DNA from: Erpobdella octoculata
Lineage: Eukaryota; Annelida; Clitellata; Hirudinida; Erpobdellidae
NCBI GenBank assembly: GCA_963978895.1
Contig: OZ022240.1
Location: forward strand, 14,622,220-14,686,219
Length of the DNA stretch: 64,000 nucleotides
Reading direction: 5' to 3'
Shown: piece after piece, positions 43,726-53,608 of the stretch
Layout: every line of letters begins with the position of its first letter
Numbering within the stretch: the first letter of the stretch is position 1
Notes under the pieces: generated by a model
Told to the model about the DNA's origin: nothing
The model's database searches: none
Seen by the model: the letters and a program-made list of their open reading frames with translations, nothing else
Position numbers and translations under genes: made by a program

Positions 43726-44090
43726 GATAATTTTTAATGTTTGTATATCATGCAATAAGTAACAATAAAGCATTCAGCTTAAACTTTAGTTATTTTCATC
43801 TAATTGGATTAAAAGAGCTGGCGTATTCAATTAATTTACCGATTTTAAGGCCGATTTTGAAAATCGTCTGTAATTTTTTTAAACGATGAGTTGGAAGGGT
43901 GGATTTTTAACTAATTGTTGCTAACACATATACCTACAAAACAAAATATCAAACTGCTTTGCTTCCAATTATGCCAGCTTTTTTTTAATTCTCCTGGACT
44001 ACTTTCAATGAACTGTTTTTCTCTTAGTTGGTCTAAATATTGTGTCGTGTGTTGTGTGCTCATATTCATTTTTGTGACTTCAAAATTACA

Positions 44091-45097
44091 ATGAGTTTAT
44101 CAAAATCTTTAAGTGGTAGAAAAAGAGATAGCGTATTCTGGAATTCTTTTCGTATGACGAAGATTCAGACAAATCAACTTGTCAGGTGACGGATGAAACT
44201 ACAAAAGTGGCCTGCGGAACACAAATTACTGGCAAGAACACTAGCAACTTCGCGACCATTTGAAGCGTTTTCACAAACAAGCATATGCTAACTGCATGAG
44301 CAAAGAAAAAGAAAGAAATGTTGTGAAAAGTCAAGCTGTAAAACGAGACAGTTCAGGTGCAGTAAAGTTCCAAACTATTGGGGAATGTTTACAGCGTCGT
44401 ATGATGTCATCTGCAGCAGCACACATCTGCAAAAGCACTAACATCAAAAATGCTGGATGATCTCCGTTACCGGTTCGCCACACTTCTAGACCCGAATACG
44501 GAAAACTTTAATCCGATTCCAGCGGCCGCATGTCTGCTTGATCCGACGATGGCACAAGCAATTATGTCCCCGGAATATGTAGAGCTGCTGCGTGCTGCTA
44601 AAGCTTACATAATCACCGTTTGTGAAAACGAGGAAAGTTCAGTGCAGGAAGTTTATGTGTCGGATTCTGCATCTGCATCCCCTATGGTGTTAACTCCAAC
44701 ATCATTAAAAAAATTTAAATTTTTAAACAATAAAATTCAGTCTAATCGATTTAGAACTTGTGCTGGCATTAGCAGTATAAGTGAAAAAGATGCCGTGCAT
44801 TATCAGCTGAACAACTACATAGCTGATATTGTAAAAGATGAGCGTAATGATGCACTGGATTTTTGGAAGCAAAAAACATCACGTTACAGCAAACTGTATG
44901 AGCTAGCCCAAGATTTATTGTCAGCTCCAGCTTCTCAAGCCTACGTGGAGCGGATATTCTCTCTTTGTGGCATCTTGACTGCAGGGCGACGCAACAGAAT
45001 GCAACAGTCCTTAGAGATGAGAGCCTTTCTGAAACTTAATTCATTTTGCTCTGGTTATTTTTGGATGTTTGGTTTAGTTATAACAATAAATGTTTGA
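44091..45097 (+). pseudogene. hAT transposase with BED finger, core deleted
   Basis: 44091-44290 reads, over three frames, SGRKRDSVFWNSF, then a CQV…ACG cysteine pair, then TGKNTSNFAT and LKRFHKQAY: a BED zinc finger (C-C-H-H), which binds DNA in hAT transposases. 44260-44460 is a basic linker. 44450-45097 (215 codons) carries LLSAPASQAYVERIFSLCGI and RNRMQQSLEMRAFLKLN, the C-terminal dimerisation domain. Intact hAT transposases are about 600-700 residues. Here roughly 300 in the middle, including the catalytic core, are missing, and there are at least two frameshifts in the finger. The last 215-codon frame is still open. Confidence 0.8.
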
Positions 45098-45171
45098 TAA
45101 GCTTGTTGTTGTTACTATGTATTATTATCTCTAAAGGGTTTTTTAAAGGAACGAATATAGTGACTGTTATT

Positions 45172-45480
45172 TTTAATAATGGAATTAGAAAATAATTTTT
45201 GAAATGATAATGGAAATAGGATAGAAATAGAAATCATTTTAGCAATGGTAATTAGAATTGAATGGAAATTATTGAAATTAAAATGGAATTAGAATTGAAA
45301 TAGGAATTATTAGAAAAAAAATAATGGAATTAGAATTGGAATGGAAATTATTTTGAAAAAAATAATGGAATTAGAATTGGAATGGAAATTATTTGAAAAA
45401 AAATAATGGAATTAGAATTGGAATGGAAATTATTTGAAAAAAAATAATGGAATTAGAATTGGAATGGAAATTATTTAGTG
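45172..45480. repeat. Right subterminal tandem repeats of the hAT
   Basis: About seven units; the last four are nearly identical 45-46 bp copies of AATGGAATTAGAATTGGAAT + GGAAATTATTTGAAAAAAAA. Confidence 0.85.
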
Positions 45481-45835
45481 AATGGAAATAACACTGCTGT
45501 CAATCCAAAACGTTTGGCCTAAGCTTATTATGCAAAAGGTTATCCAATTACATCAAACATGCTGGATTTATTGTTCAAAAGAAAACATCGCAGATATTAA
45601 AGCTGTTTTATAAAGGCATGGCATGAAATGTAGTGATTTTAATTTACTTCAACCAGGTTCGATCCAAACCACATTGTCTAATTATATCTTTTAATTATTT
45701 ATTGAAAAAACCGTCATGTTTGACGGGGTATTTCTAGTATAAAATATTTTAGTAACTTATATGATTTAATGCTCCACATATGAAAATTGATCTCATTAAT
45801 ATTCTTTATTTTTATTTTTTTAGGTTAGTTAAAGG

Positions 45836-45975
45836 AGTTAGTAAGCCCGCGAGACACTCAACCTGAGCAATGCATGTAAACTCCTTGCTTAAGGAAGCTA
45901 CGATGGTGATGCCGGTGAGACTCGAACCGCCGACCTATAAGCCGACAGGCGAACGCTTTACCGCTTTGCCACCAT
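45836..45975 (-). mobile_element. SINE copy, - strand
   Basis: On the - strand: GGTGGCAAAGCGGTAAAGCG (A box), TTCGCCTGTCGGCTTATAGG, GGTTCGAGTCTC (B box), then CTTCCTTAAGCAAGGAG. Same family as 27994-28201 but with a shortened, diverged tail. Confidence 0.8.
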
Positions 45976-46204
45976 TCTGATAATAATTTGAAAAAGTATT
46001 AGAGCCCTAGCCAGATCTTCATTTTGAAACTCATCCATACAACTCATCGCTGGCCAAGATTTGTCTAGCTGACTGCAAGTAGCGCAATTGCATTATTATT
46101 ATTATTTAGTCCGGCGCTTGGGGAGGAGGATGTCCTCGAAGCCAATACGCTGCTGTCGGTGCCACGGGACCACGAACGTCTTCCACGACAATCTTCCATT
46201 TTCT

Positions 46205-47332
46205 TTAATCGGCTGTAACCCTTCTCGCCCCATCGGCGGTCAGTCGCTTCCTCTTGAGGTCCCCATCAATAATTTTCAGCCATGTTTTCTTTGGCGCCGA
46301 ACGTTGGATGCGCCAGCCAGGCGGTCGCTCCCGCCAAAGTAAACTATTGGGAAGCCGTTTATCATCCATTCGGCAGACGTGCCCGAACCACCGTAGTCGC
46401 CGTTTTTGGATGTGTTCGTCGATCAGTGGTTGTCGATCACACCGTTCACGGATCGTCTCGTTTCGAATGCGGTCGCGGATGGAGACTCCCAGTATTCGCT
46501 GCAGGCATTGCATTTGGAATACTTCAAGTCTATTCACATCGGATTTAAACAATGTCCATGTCTCCGAGCCATATAGGAGGATCGGAAGAATCAATGTTCG
46601 GTAAAGACGAATTTTTGTCTTGATTGCAATGTTCGTTCTCTTCCAAACGCACCATCTGAGCGCTGCAAATGCCGCAGTTGCCTGGCCAATGCGGCTGTGG
46701 ACGTCGGCCGACGACGACGTCTTCTTTTCCTGCACGATCGATCCAAGGTATTTAAATTTCGTCACTTGCTCGATCTGGACATCATTTAGGTGGACATGAG
46801 CTGGCGACCCATCCGTTGTTAATACCTTGGTCTTCTCGGCGTTGATCTTTAGGCCGTATGACTTGGCAATATCGCCGATGTCGTTTAGGCAATCTGTAGC
46901 TTCCACGTCGGTATCGGCGAATACGGCGCTATCGTCCGCGAACATCAGATCAGTGACAAAGTTGTTTTTGTCGTATTGAACACCACGCCTTCTTTCGAAC
47001 GATTTCCTCATGATCGCATCGATCACGACGTTAAATAAAAGCGGAGAGGCGACGTCTCCCTGTCGGACACCGGTTTGAATGGTAAACTCGTCCGATAGGT
47101 CGTTTCGAATTCGGATGCAACTGGTCGAACCACTATACGACGCTTGTAACAAACGGATGATTTTCGGTGGTATGTTCTCACTTTCCAATGCCGTCCACAA
47201 TGCTGGCCAATGGATGCAGTCGAAAGCCGATTTGAAGTCGATGAAGACAACAACAGTCCGCCGGCCACATCGAACCCTCTCTTCTACGAGTTGGCGTAGT
47301 GCGAAGATTTGATCGATGCATCCACGATTCGG
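46205..47332 (-). pseudogene. RTE-like reverse transcriptase, catalytic part and C-terminus
   Basis: Same frame as the preceding part. An open stretch from 47332, with an ORF Met at 47200 (331 codons). GVRQGDVASPLLFN, DLMFADDSAVFAD (the catalytic FADD), KTKVLTTDG and KFKYLGSIV are all present, followed by LLYGSETWTL and the C-terminal RRLRWFGHVCRM, W and KRKRLTADGARR segments. No lesion seen downstream of the TGA. A read-through or corrected copy could be functional, so this insertion is probably young. Confidence 0.85.
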
Positions 47333-48043
47333 TCAAAATCCGGCCTGTTCCTCACGGCACGATTGTTCACAATGTTTTTGTAGTCGTGACTGAATGATCT
47401 TCGTGAATACTTTTCCAACGATTGAAAGGAGACTAATGCCGTGGTAGTTTTTGCATTCTCGACTGTCTCCTTTCTTCAAAATGGGAACGACGATCGCTTT
47501 CTTCCACGCTGATGGTACGTACTCCGTGTCCCAGATGCATGTCAATAGGACGTGTAGACGTTGCAATAGAATGTCACCACCAGCTTTGATCATCTCGGCT
47601 GTAATTTGATCGATGCCCGGCGCTTTTCCGTTCTTGAGCGATTTTACGGCCGCTTTCATTTCGGCGATTGTTGGTACGTCGACGGGAAATGGGATCTGCG
47701 GTTGATCGATTTGTGGCGGGTCCGCGGCTGGTCCTGCAGGCGGATCGTGGTTGTACAGTTCGTGGAAGAATTCCCGCCACCTCTGTAATCGATCGGAGGT
47801 CGAACTAACAAACTTTCCATCCGTTTTCCTGATGTTATCGTTGATCGATTTCGTTTTTCCGCCTAAACGTTGTAGTGTCTGATACAATGTTCGATATTCA
47901 TGTCGTGATGCGGCTTCTTCCATTTCGGCTGCAACATTGTTCCAATACACCTCTCGCTCGATCTTCATTTTCCGCCTTACCTCTTGATTAAGTCGCCCGT
48001 ATTGTTCGAAATCAACGTGCTTGATTCTTTTCCGCTCAGACAC
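47333..48043 (-). pseudogene. RTE-like reverse transcriptase, first part
   Basis: 236 codons in the frame after the shift, opening with SERKRIKHVDFEQYGRLNQE. It contains the N-terminal reverse transcriptase motifs VKSLKNGKAPGIDQITAEMI, WKKAIVVPILKKGD and NYHGISLLSIVGKVFTKI. It ends at a TGA in EEQAGF-stop-PNRGCIDQ, where CGA (Arg) is expected: a C-to-T change at a CpG. The reading resumes in the same frame immediately after. Confidence 0.8.
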
Positions 48044-49401
48044 TCATCCGAAATCCATGGCTGCGTTCGTCGACGGATAGGTGAACATAACGGCGCCGCA
48101 CATTCGATGACGGATTTGGCTATTTTTTTTTCTTCATCGTTGACATCGTCCAATGTATTGAGGATCGCAAACTTGTTCGATAAAGCAAGCTGGAATTTGT
48201 GTCGAACTGCCGGATCGCGTAGGCACGTCCAGTTTCTCTTTACAGCCGCCGGCGTCTTCTTCTTTGCTTTTTGGAGTCGAAGTTGTATTTTGGCCCGCAC
48301 AAGGTAGTGATCAGATCCGCAATCAGGGCCACGCATTGCTCGAACGTCGTTGAGCGTCGATCGAAAACGCTTGTTGATCAGAAGGTAGTCGAGCATGGCC
48401 GAATCTTTCCCCGACGGGTGTCTCCACGTGAGCCGATGCTTCTTCGGGTGTTGGAAGAGGCTGTTGCCAATGACAAGGTTGTTTACTGACGCAAACGACA
48501 ACAGTCGCTGCCCATTGTTGTTGATTTTTCCGTGGCTGAATCGTCCAAGCGTTTCTTCCCAGCCACTACGGTTGTCGCCGACGTGAGCGTTAAAGTCGCC
48601 TGCCAATATGGTAACTTCGGTTTGCGGTATAGAATCAGTCGCAGCTTGTAGATCGGCGTAGAAAGCGTCTTTTGCAGCATCTGAGCTTGTTTCGGTCGGC
48701 GCGTAGACGGATAGGATGTGTGTCTTGATTGTGCCATCGATGGAAAGGACTGCCAGACGTTCAGAAATTGGTTGGAAGGCGACGACACTGTGGGCAGCCC
48801 GCTGGCCGACCATAAATCCAACACCCGCCTCTCGCTTGTCACCACCGGAGTAGAAGAGCGTAATAGTCTCGTCGGTCGTCGGTGGGCTAATCATCATCGT
48901 CCCGGATCCCGTGAGTCGTAGTTCCGATATGGCGGCGATCGATATTTTGTAGTTGGTTATTTCGGTGGCGATAATCTCCTTTTGGCCGACGTGATGACCC
49001 GTTCGTACGTTCCACGAGGCAATTCGTATTTCATTCTTTGGTTTAATAAATTTAGTCGTTCGGCCAGTAGTCCATTTTTTGTCCACATCATGGGTCCCCA
49101 ATGCTGACACATCGGCTGCCCCAGTTGAGGTAGCATTTATCGATAGATTCGTTCGTTTTAGGTCCTTGGTTTCTTGCCTGGTTTTACTGGTTTCCCAGTT
49201 GTGATCACCGCGGCGAGGTGACCACCGTTTACATATTGGTAGCCATAGTTGCAAGGAGAACAAGATTTTGCGCAGTTGACGATGAATGGGAGGGGCTGCT
49301 TGTCGGAATTTGAGAAGAGAATCACGTGTGAAAGTAGTTCGTTGACTCATGGCCTGACAACTCGTGTGTGCATTGCTCATGAATAATTGAGTAGTAGTCA
49401 A
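47977..49401 (-). CDS. RTE-like ORF: AP-type endonuclease portion
   Basis: 474 codons. After an N-terminal region of about 125 residues comes the endonuclease: IRIASWNVRTG, AAISELRLTGSG, LSVYAPTE, ILAGDFNAHVG, LTWRHPSGKDSAMLDYLL and finally DCGSDHYLVRAK. These are the Asn, Glu, Asp-x-Asn and Ser-Asp-His motifs of the exonuclease-endonuclease-phosphatase fold, all present, so the nicking enzyme looks intact. The family cuts target DNA to prime reverse transcription. The frame runs on to 47977, but the true continuation (reverse transcriptase) lies one frame away from about 48040, overlapping ORF 47333-48043. The shift is most simply a one-base indel. Confidence 0.85.
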   Translation of the reverse strand: MTTTQLFMSNAHTSCQAMSQRTTFTRDSLLKFRQAAPPIHRQLRKILFSLQLWLPICKRWSPRRGDHNWETSKTRQETKDLKRTNLSINATSTGAADVSALGTHDVDKKWTTGRTTKFIKPKNEIRIASWNVRTGHHVGQKEIIATEITNYKISIAAISELRLTGSGTMMISPPTTDETITLFYSGGDKREAGVGFMVGQRAAHSVVAFQPISERLAVLSIDGTIKTHILSVYAPTETSSDAAKDAFYADLQAATDSIPQTEVTILAGDFNAHVGDNRSGWEETLGRFSHGKINNNGQRLLSFASVNNLVIGNSLFQHPKKHRLTWRHPSGKDSAMLDYLLINKRFRSTLNDVRAMRGPDCGSDHYLVRAKIQLRLQKAKKKTPAAVKRNWTCLRDPAVRHKFQLALSNKFAILNTLDDVNDEEKKIAKSVIECAAPLCSPIRRRTQPWISDECLSGKESSTLISNNTGDLIKR

Positions 49402-49540
49402 GTCAAGCGGTAATGGAACTCAATTTCACAATATTAAAAACCGCAAAATTGCTCGTAAAGACAACTGTGACTAGATACAGTGAGTTTAATCAGTAAGACG
49501 TGCCAGTTTAAAGTCATTTTGAACGTCGCAAAAAAACGCT

Positions 49541-51091
49541 CAATTGCATAATTACAGCTGCATGTAATCATGTGAGCAGAGCCAGATGAGCCCGAATTTT
49601 TACAAAGTAAAGATAATCCTTGCTTAACCATGTGCCCATTTAAATAAATAATATTTGTTTACGTCGACAATGAACCTCATTCCTATTTTTATTTTGGGAA
49701 TTCTAAGTTTTCCCAGTTATCAGTTCGGAATCCACTACACAAAGCTACTCTATAGTATTTGAGACCTTTACAATATTTAATTTCACATAAAAACGTTAAA
49801 TAAGCTTATAAACAAATGACAGTAAGATGCATGGCAATGAAGAAATGTATAGAACATTTCATGATTATTTTTGAATGTTTTAATCAAAAAGAGGTGATTC
49901 AGATTAGGGTGTCTGCGGTGCCCCTTTATATCTGGCGCCCTGGCCAGTCGCCCTACCCTAATGCCGCTACTGTTCATATACATAAAATATTTAAAAAAAA
50001 AAGGTTTTGGTTTAATCCAACCTCCCACGCCATATAGGGTTAGAAATTTTTGACCGAACCTGTTGACAACTCTGTATTAGAGCTGAAGGGTATAGATTAG
50101 AATGTTTAATAGTTTTTTGAAAACTGTTTCAGCAAGACTAAATTTAGGAACTGGCTGATTTTTAGAAAATCTTTTACTTAGAGTTTAATAATTAGACATC
50201 CAAAAAGTTAGGTTTTTAATTGATTTAGCCAGGAAGTAAAGTATACATATCAAAATTTATCATCATCACAATTGTTTTTTACATCTTTTGTGTGTGTGTG
50301 ATAATGTGGTCACAGCTGGGTCTCAAGGGACCAACAGAGTTTCACAATCTTCAATTAAATAAATTATTTTTACAGTGAAATCTTAAACTGCAAATTCTAA
50401 TTTAGATAAAGATGTTTTATTGTTTTTCATAAAAAAACTATTGTTGTATTTGTTGCAAATGCTCCAGACGGTCCCCACAGTAGTTCATAAATCTAATACA
50501 AAGTTAACCACAGGTCAGGCCTGGATTTTGAAACCCATGATGTCTGGTTAAATCAAAATAAATTTTTTTTTAAATGTTCAGTGTATTATTATACAAATTA
50601 AAATAATTTTAATTCTACTCTATTATACTTACTAAAAGAAAGCAAATGTTTCACTATTAATCAATATTTTGTATCATTATAACAATTTCATAATGCAAGT
50701 ATAATTTCTCATAAGCTCTGAATGTGTTTGCTAGAAATTAAACACTAGAGTCGTGATTCTTCAGCATAGTAACAGCTGTTAAACGCAATGAAAAAAACTT
50801 TGACATGAGCAAATAATGCTTTAAAATGGAAGGTGGGGTTTATTTATGAGATGCCTAATCCTGGTATCGTTTTTGTTCTGAGTCAGGATGGTGGGCTAAC
50901 TGCAGACACCCTTAACTATTATCAGTGTTAAATAACAGAAACTCTAAATCTGTCAATTTATGAAATCATCAGATGTTTTCTAATTTTAAAATATCTTTAA
51001 GCTGAATCACAAACATTTTTAAAGTGCTTTATCAATTTCGTTTTATCTCTTATTATTTACCACTTTACTAATGTTTGCTTTATCAATTCAG
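49541..51091. other. Region between the LINE and the first visible collagen exon
   Basis: AT-rich. The 5' collagen exon(s) with start codon and signal peptide would be expected here or further upstream. I could not identify a hydrophobic-leader exon with consistent splice signals. Confidence 0.4.
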
Positions 51092-51178
51092 CAAGATCTA
51101 TTCACTGACAATGCTCCTGAATGTGGAGGATGTACTCAAGTTGCTGGTTGTCGATGCATTGGAGAAAAAGGAAATAGA
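51092..51178 (+). CDS. Type IV collagen, exon with N-terminal Cys block (7S domain)
   Basis: Splice-bounded TTCAG|CAAGAT … AATAGA|GTAAGT; 29 codons. Translation ends ECGGCTQVAGCRCIGEKGNR: four closely spaced cysteines leading straight into Gly-X-Y. This is the hallmark start of the type IV collagen 7S domain, which links four protomers in basement membranes by disulfide and lysine-derived bonds. With the downstream exons it makes a gene of more than 10 kb whose exons in the window all start on an intact Gly codon. A segment GPKGEPAKG downstream resembles α2-type chains more than α1-type, but chain type is not certain. The signal-peptide exon is not seen. Confidence 0.85.
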
Positions 51179-52218
51179 GTAAGTTGAATTCTGCTTATTT
51201 GCTTTTTTATATATAATAAATTGTTGCTAGGCCCATTGCCTCAGATTCAGATAAAATGCAAATTAAGAAGTGAACCGTAAAAAACTTTGTTTTTTAAAAA
51301 CACACTTTTTTGACATTATGCAAATCGATTTCTAAGTGTAATAATAGTTTTACATTTGTTTAGAAAATTTTAGTCATAGTCATGATTACCTATAAGTTCT
51401 TTTAATTGATGCAAAGGCCATCTATTGAATCATTTGGAGATAAACAACTTGTATTACCTTATAAATTTATATTAATGAATAAATCGCTTCTGAAACTATT
51501 GAATATTGTTTTGGCGAGTAGCTAAAGTCTATGCTGAAGGTTTCAAAGTTTTAACTTGTCTAAAAGTTGGTGAAAAATCAATTCAAAATTTTGACGACAG
51601 CTGTACAGAGAAGTCAAGTTAAGTAAAAGTGTTTAACAAGCTTTCTGATGTCACTTATGAATGGAAATGTTTCAGAAGGTAATCTGTTGGGACTTTCCAC
51701 TGAAATGTGGAAAAATTGATTTAGGGATTCATTATACAATCATTAGCTATTAGTTTTTTAGTTTGTTTGTGAATTTATTACAATCAGAGTTTCTTTTTCA
51801 TAATAGTTTATAGTCCTTTACACCAGGTGTTTTAAGACTCAAATAGTAGTATGTCGGAAATACTGATGTACTTCTTGTGGAGGATCATAATTTTGCTCTT
51901 TTATCTTTCCCTCCTCTTTTATCCAGGATTGGGAATGGTTCATAAAAGCGAGGCGGAGTTTTGGCTGAATTTTAAACAAAATATGTTTATTGTGTGTTTG
52001 TCAAATATGTTATAAGTGTAAAGATACTCTGCCATGCAGAACATATGTTGATAAAACTATTATAATGCAGTTATTTAAAATTTATAAAAAATTATTTTGT
52101 TTCAAAGTTGTATTATTTTTTAATTGGTGATTCTTCTGTTGATTTTAATGCTACATTTTAAAGGCAGACTTTTGAAGTGACTCTTGAAGATTACAACTAG
52201 TATTTTGTGATTATTCAG

Positions 52219-52353
52219 GGCTTCCCCGGATTGCAGGGTGTTTTAGGTCCACTTGGTGGGCCAGGTCAAAGTGGTCCAGAAGGACCAATTGGATTAAAAG
52301 GAGACCGGGGCTTGGCTGGATTAGATGGAGTAATGGGAGAAAAAGGCCACAGA
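52219..52353 (+). CDS. Type IV collagen exon 2 of window
   Basis: TTCAG|GGCTTC … CACAGA|GTAAAT. 45 codons, 15 uninterrupted Gly-X-Y triplets beginning [12 protein letters not shown] and ending GEKGHR. Length 135 bp is 15 × 9. Phase 0 on both sides, so it joins the previous exon in frame after GNR. Confidence 0.92.
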
Positions 52354-52482
52354 GTAAATTAATTTTTTTAGAACTAAATGTTAAATAAATTTAATACTTT
52401 TTATAAAATATTTTGTTATATTAAATGTTTAGATAATTTTTTCAACTTTATATGCACTAATATTTGTTGCTTAAATCTTAAG

Positions 52483-52527
52483 GGCCGTGTAGGAATTTCT
52501 GGACAACCAGGCTCTCATGGTTTACCA
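52483..52527 (+). CDS. Type IV collagen exon 3 of window
   Basis: CTTAAG|GGCCGT … TTACCA|GTGAGT. 45 bp, five triplets GRVGISGQPGSHGLP. Phase 0. Too short to be found as an ORF; supported by frame, splice sites and repeat continuity. Confidence 0.9.
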
Positions 52528-52597
52528 GTGAGTTGAGTTCATTTTTCAATGTTATATAAAATTATTCAATTTTTAATTTGTGTACAAACATTCTTAG

Positions 52598-52660
52598 GGT
52601 CTGCCTGGACCAGATGGTTTTATGGGACCTCCAGGAAGGGACGGATTCAATGGAACAAAG
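52598..52660 (+). CDS. Type IV collagen exon 4 of window, 7S GxNGTK segment
   Basis: TCTTAG|GGTCTG … ACAAAG|GTCGCG. Seven triplets, GLPGPDGFMGPP then GRDGFNGTK. The end corresponds to the conserved 7S motif GCNGTK, with its N-glycosylation sequon NGT kept. The usual Cys is Phe here (TTC rather than TGC). The donor GTCGCG is weak beyond the GT. Confidence 0.9.
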
Positions 52661-52982
52661 GTCGCGATTTAATTAGTTTAAATTTAATTTAAATAGAATT
52701 TATTTACAATTATTTAAATTGAGATTTTTTTATGCGGATAATATTTACTAGCTATTCAGAAATGTTATATTATTTATAGCTTAATATAAATGAGAATTCA
52801 GATTTTTGTGAGCTTAAATTAGCTCACTTTTGAAGTACAGAATAAGTAACATGTGGCACAATTAATTAACACTCAATTACAGCAGGGTTATTTTCAATAC
52901 TCTGTTATCCTTTCTATTCACATAAAACGTTCCCTGTTTTGTTCATACATTTTAAAATGTTTTAAATCTTTAAACAGTTCGC

Positions 52983-53150
52983 CTGTCGATCATTAGGTCG
53001 GCGATTCGAGCCTCACCGGCGTCACCGGCGTAACTCCATTAAGCAAGGGTTAGGCGCCTATAAATGGCTGCCCTGCAAGGACCCATTCTCGCTTTTGATC
53101 TAGACTTGTCTTGAGGGGCATGTGCTAAATGTTAAAAAAAGATAAATTCC
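52983..53150 (+). mobile_element. 5'-truncated SINE in a collagen intron
   Basis: Begins inside the tRNA-like head at TTCGCCTGTCGATCATTAGG, so the A box is lost. It keeps the B box GGCGATTCGAGCC, TAGGCGCCTATAAATGGCTG and the tail ACTTGTCTTGAGGGGCATGT. Same family as 27994-28201. Confidence 0.85.
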
Positions 53151-53335
53151 TTTCCCAACTCTTAATTTATTCAAAGAAATAGATTAATATGATTTCATCA
53201 CACCTTATTTGCCTTCTTTTTGTCAACGTTTAAACAAAGCTTTTAAGTCTAAACAATTTAATTGAAGAAACTATGAAATTCATTTTTATTTTAAATTGGA
53301 TAAAGCCAAGTCACTCAACTCTAACCAAATTCAAA

Positions 53336-53608
53336 GTTTAGACAAAGATAGTACACATATTGCATAGAAACTAAGACTTTATTGATTTCTTATTGGTTGA
53401 GTGAATAAACTTTTATTGCGCCTAATTCGACATTGTCCTACGTAATGAGACAAAAGAGTACATAGAAAATCATTAATAACTAGTGCCATAATTACTGGTA
53501 TCTTCATACAGATATATTCTCTATTGATTGAATGGCATAAAAATTGGCTTGACTATTAAAATTTTCCATCTTCAATTGAAAAAGTGCTAGATCTACCAGA
53601 CTATATGT
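53336..53608 (-). repeat. Helitron A 5'-region copy in a collagen intron
   Basis: Diverged relative of 25731-26035, with the same block order and orientation. It ends GCTAGATCTACCAGACTATA, which in the - direction is the start-proximal segment of the family. 3' end not present. Confidence 0.6.

Larger units (their letters stand above)
41110..43999 (+). mobile_element. 2.9-kb DNA transposon, 18-bp TIR, TA target, unfamiliar ORF
   Basis: Starts GTCCAGGAGAATTAAAAA at 41110 and ends with its exact inverse at 43999. TA lies immediately outside both ends (41108-41109, 44000-44001). TA duplication is typical of Tc1/mariner and a few other groups, but the encoded protein (41359-43332) has no DDE-mariner look. 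It is inserted into the hAT between its left array and its BED finger. It contains an exact 198-bp internal duplication (43284-43481) and a T-run at 43698-43725. Confidence 0.75.
39603..45496 (+). mobile_element. 5.9-kb hAT transposon (nest host) with perfect TSD
   Basis: Ends CAGTGTTATTTTCATT and, inverted, CAGTGTTATTTCCATT, 15 of 16 identical. CTGTCAAT is duplicated exactly at 39595-39602 and 45497-45504. Both subterminal regions are arrays of GGAATTAGAATTGGAATGG-like words (39615-39690, 40840-41055, 45172-45480). Encodes a BED finger and dimerisation domain (44091-45097). Two younger elements are inserted in it, at 39693-40834 and 41110-43999. Confidence 0.9.
39453..45737 (+). mobile_element. 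Helitron-like element, family B, split by a hAT insertion
   Basis: The left part (39453-39602) starts A|TCTGATGTATGTATG and includes GCAATTTCACATTACGCA and TTATTACGCAATTGTACACT, as in the 16.2-16.7 kb copies. The right part (45497-45737) ends with the perfect hairpin CCGTCATGTTTGACGG and GGTATTTCTAG|T. Removing the hAT rejoins ACACTGTCAAT directly. About 390 bp of Helitron sequence in all, non-coding. Confidence 0.7.
46094..49540 (-). mobile_element. Near-full-length RTE-like non-LTR retrotransposon
   Basis: About 3.45 kb on the - strand. The 3' end carries a (TAA)n-type tail, plus-strand ATTATTATTATT at about 46094-46108. CAATTGCAT occurs at both 46085-46093 and 49541-49549, a likely 9-bp target duplication. 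Distinctly GC-richer than its surroundings. It encodes an endonuclease followed by a reverse transcriptase and reads as one long ORF broken once by a frameshift (near 48040) and once by a TGA (47333-47335). Length and order fit RTE-clade elements. Confidence 0.85.

Noticed and set aside
46254..46604. + strand ORFs of 60-116 codons across 46.1-49 kb
   Set aside because: Shadows of the RTE reverse transcriptase and endonuclease on the opposite strand.
50840..50940. Upstream collagen exon with signal peptide
   Set aside because: No Met plus hydrophobic stretch with donor GT in a usable phase could be found.
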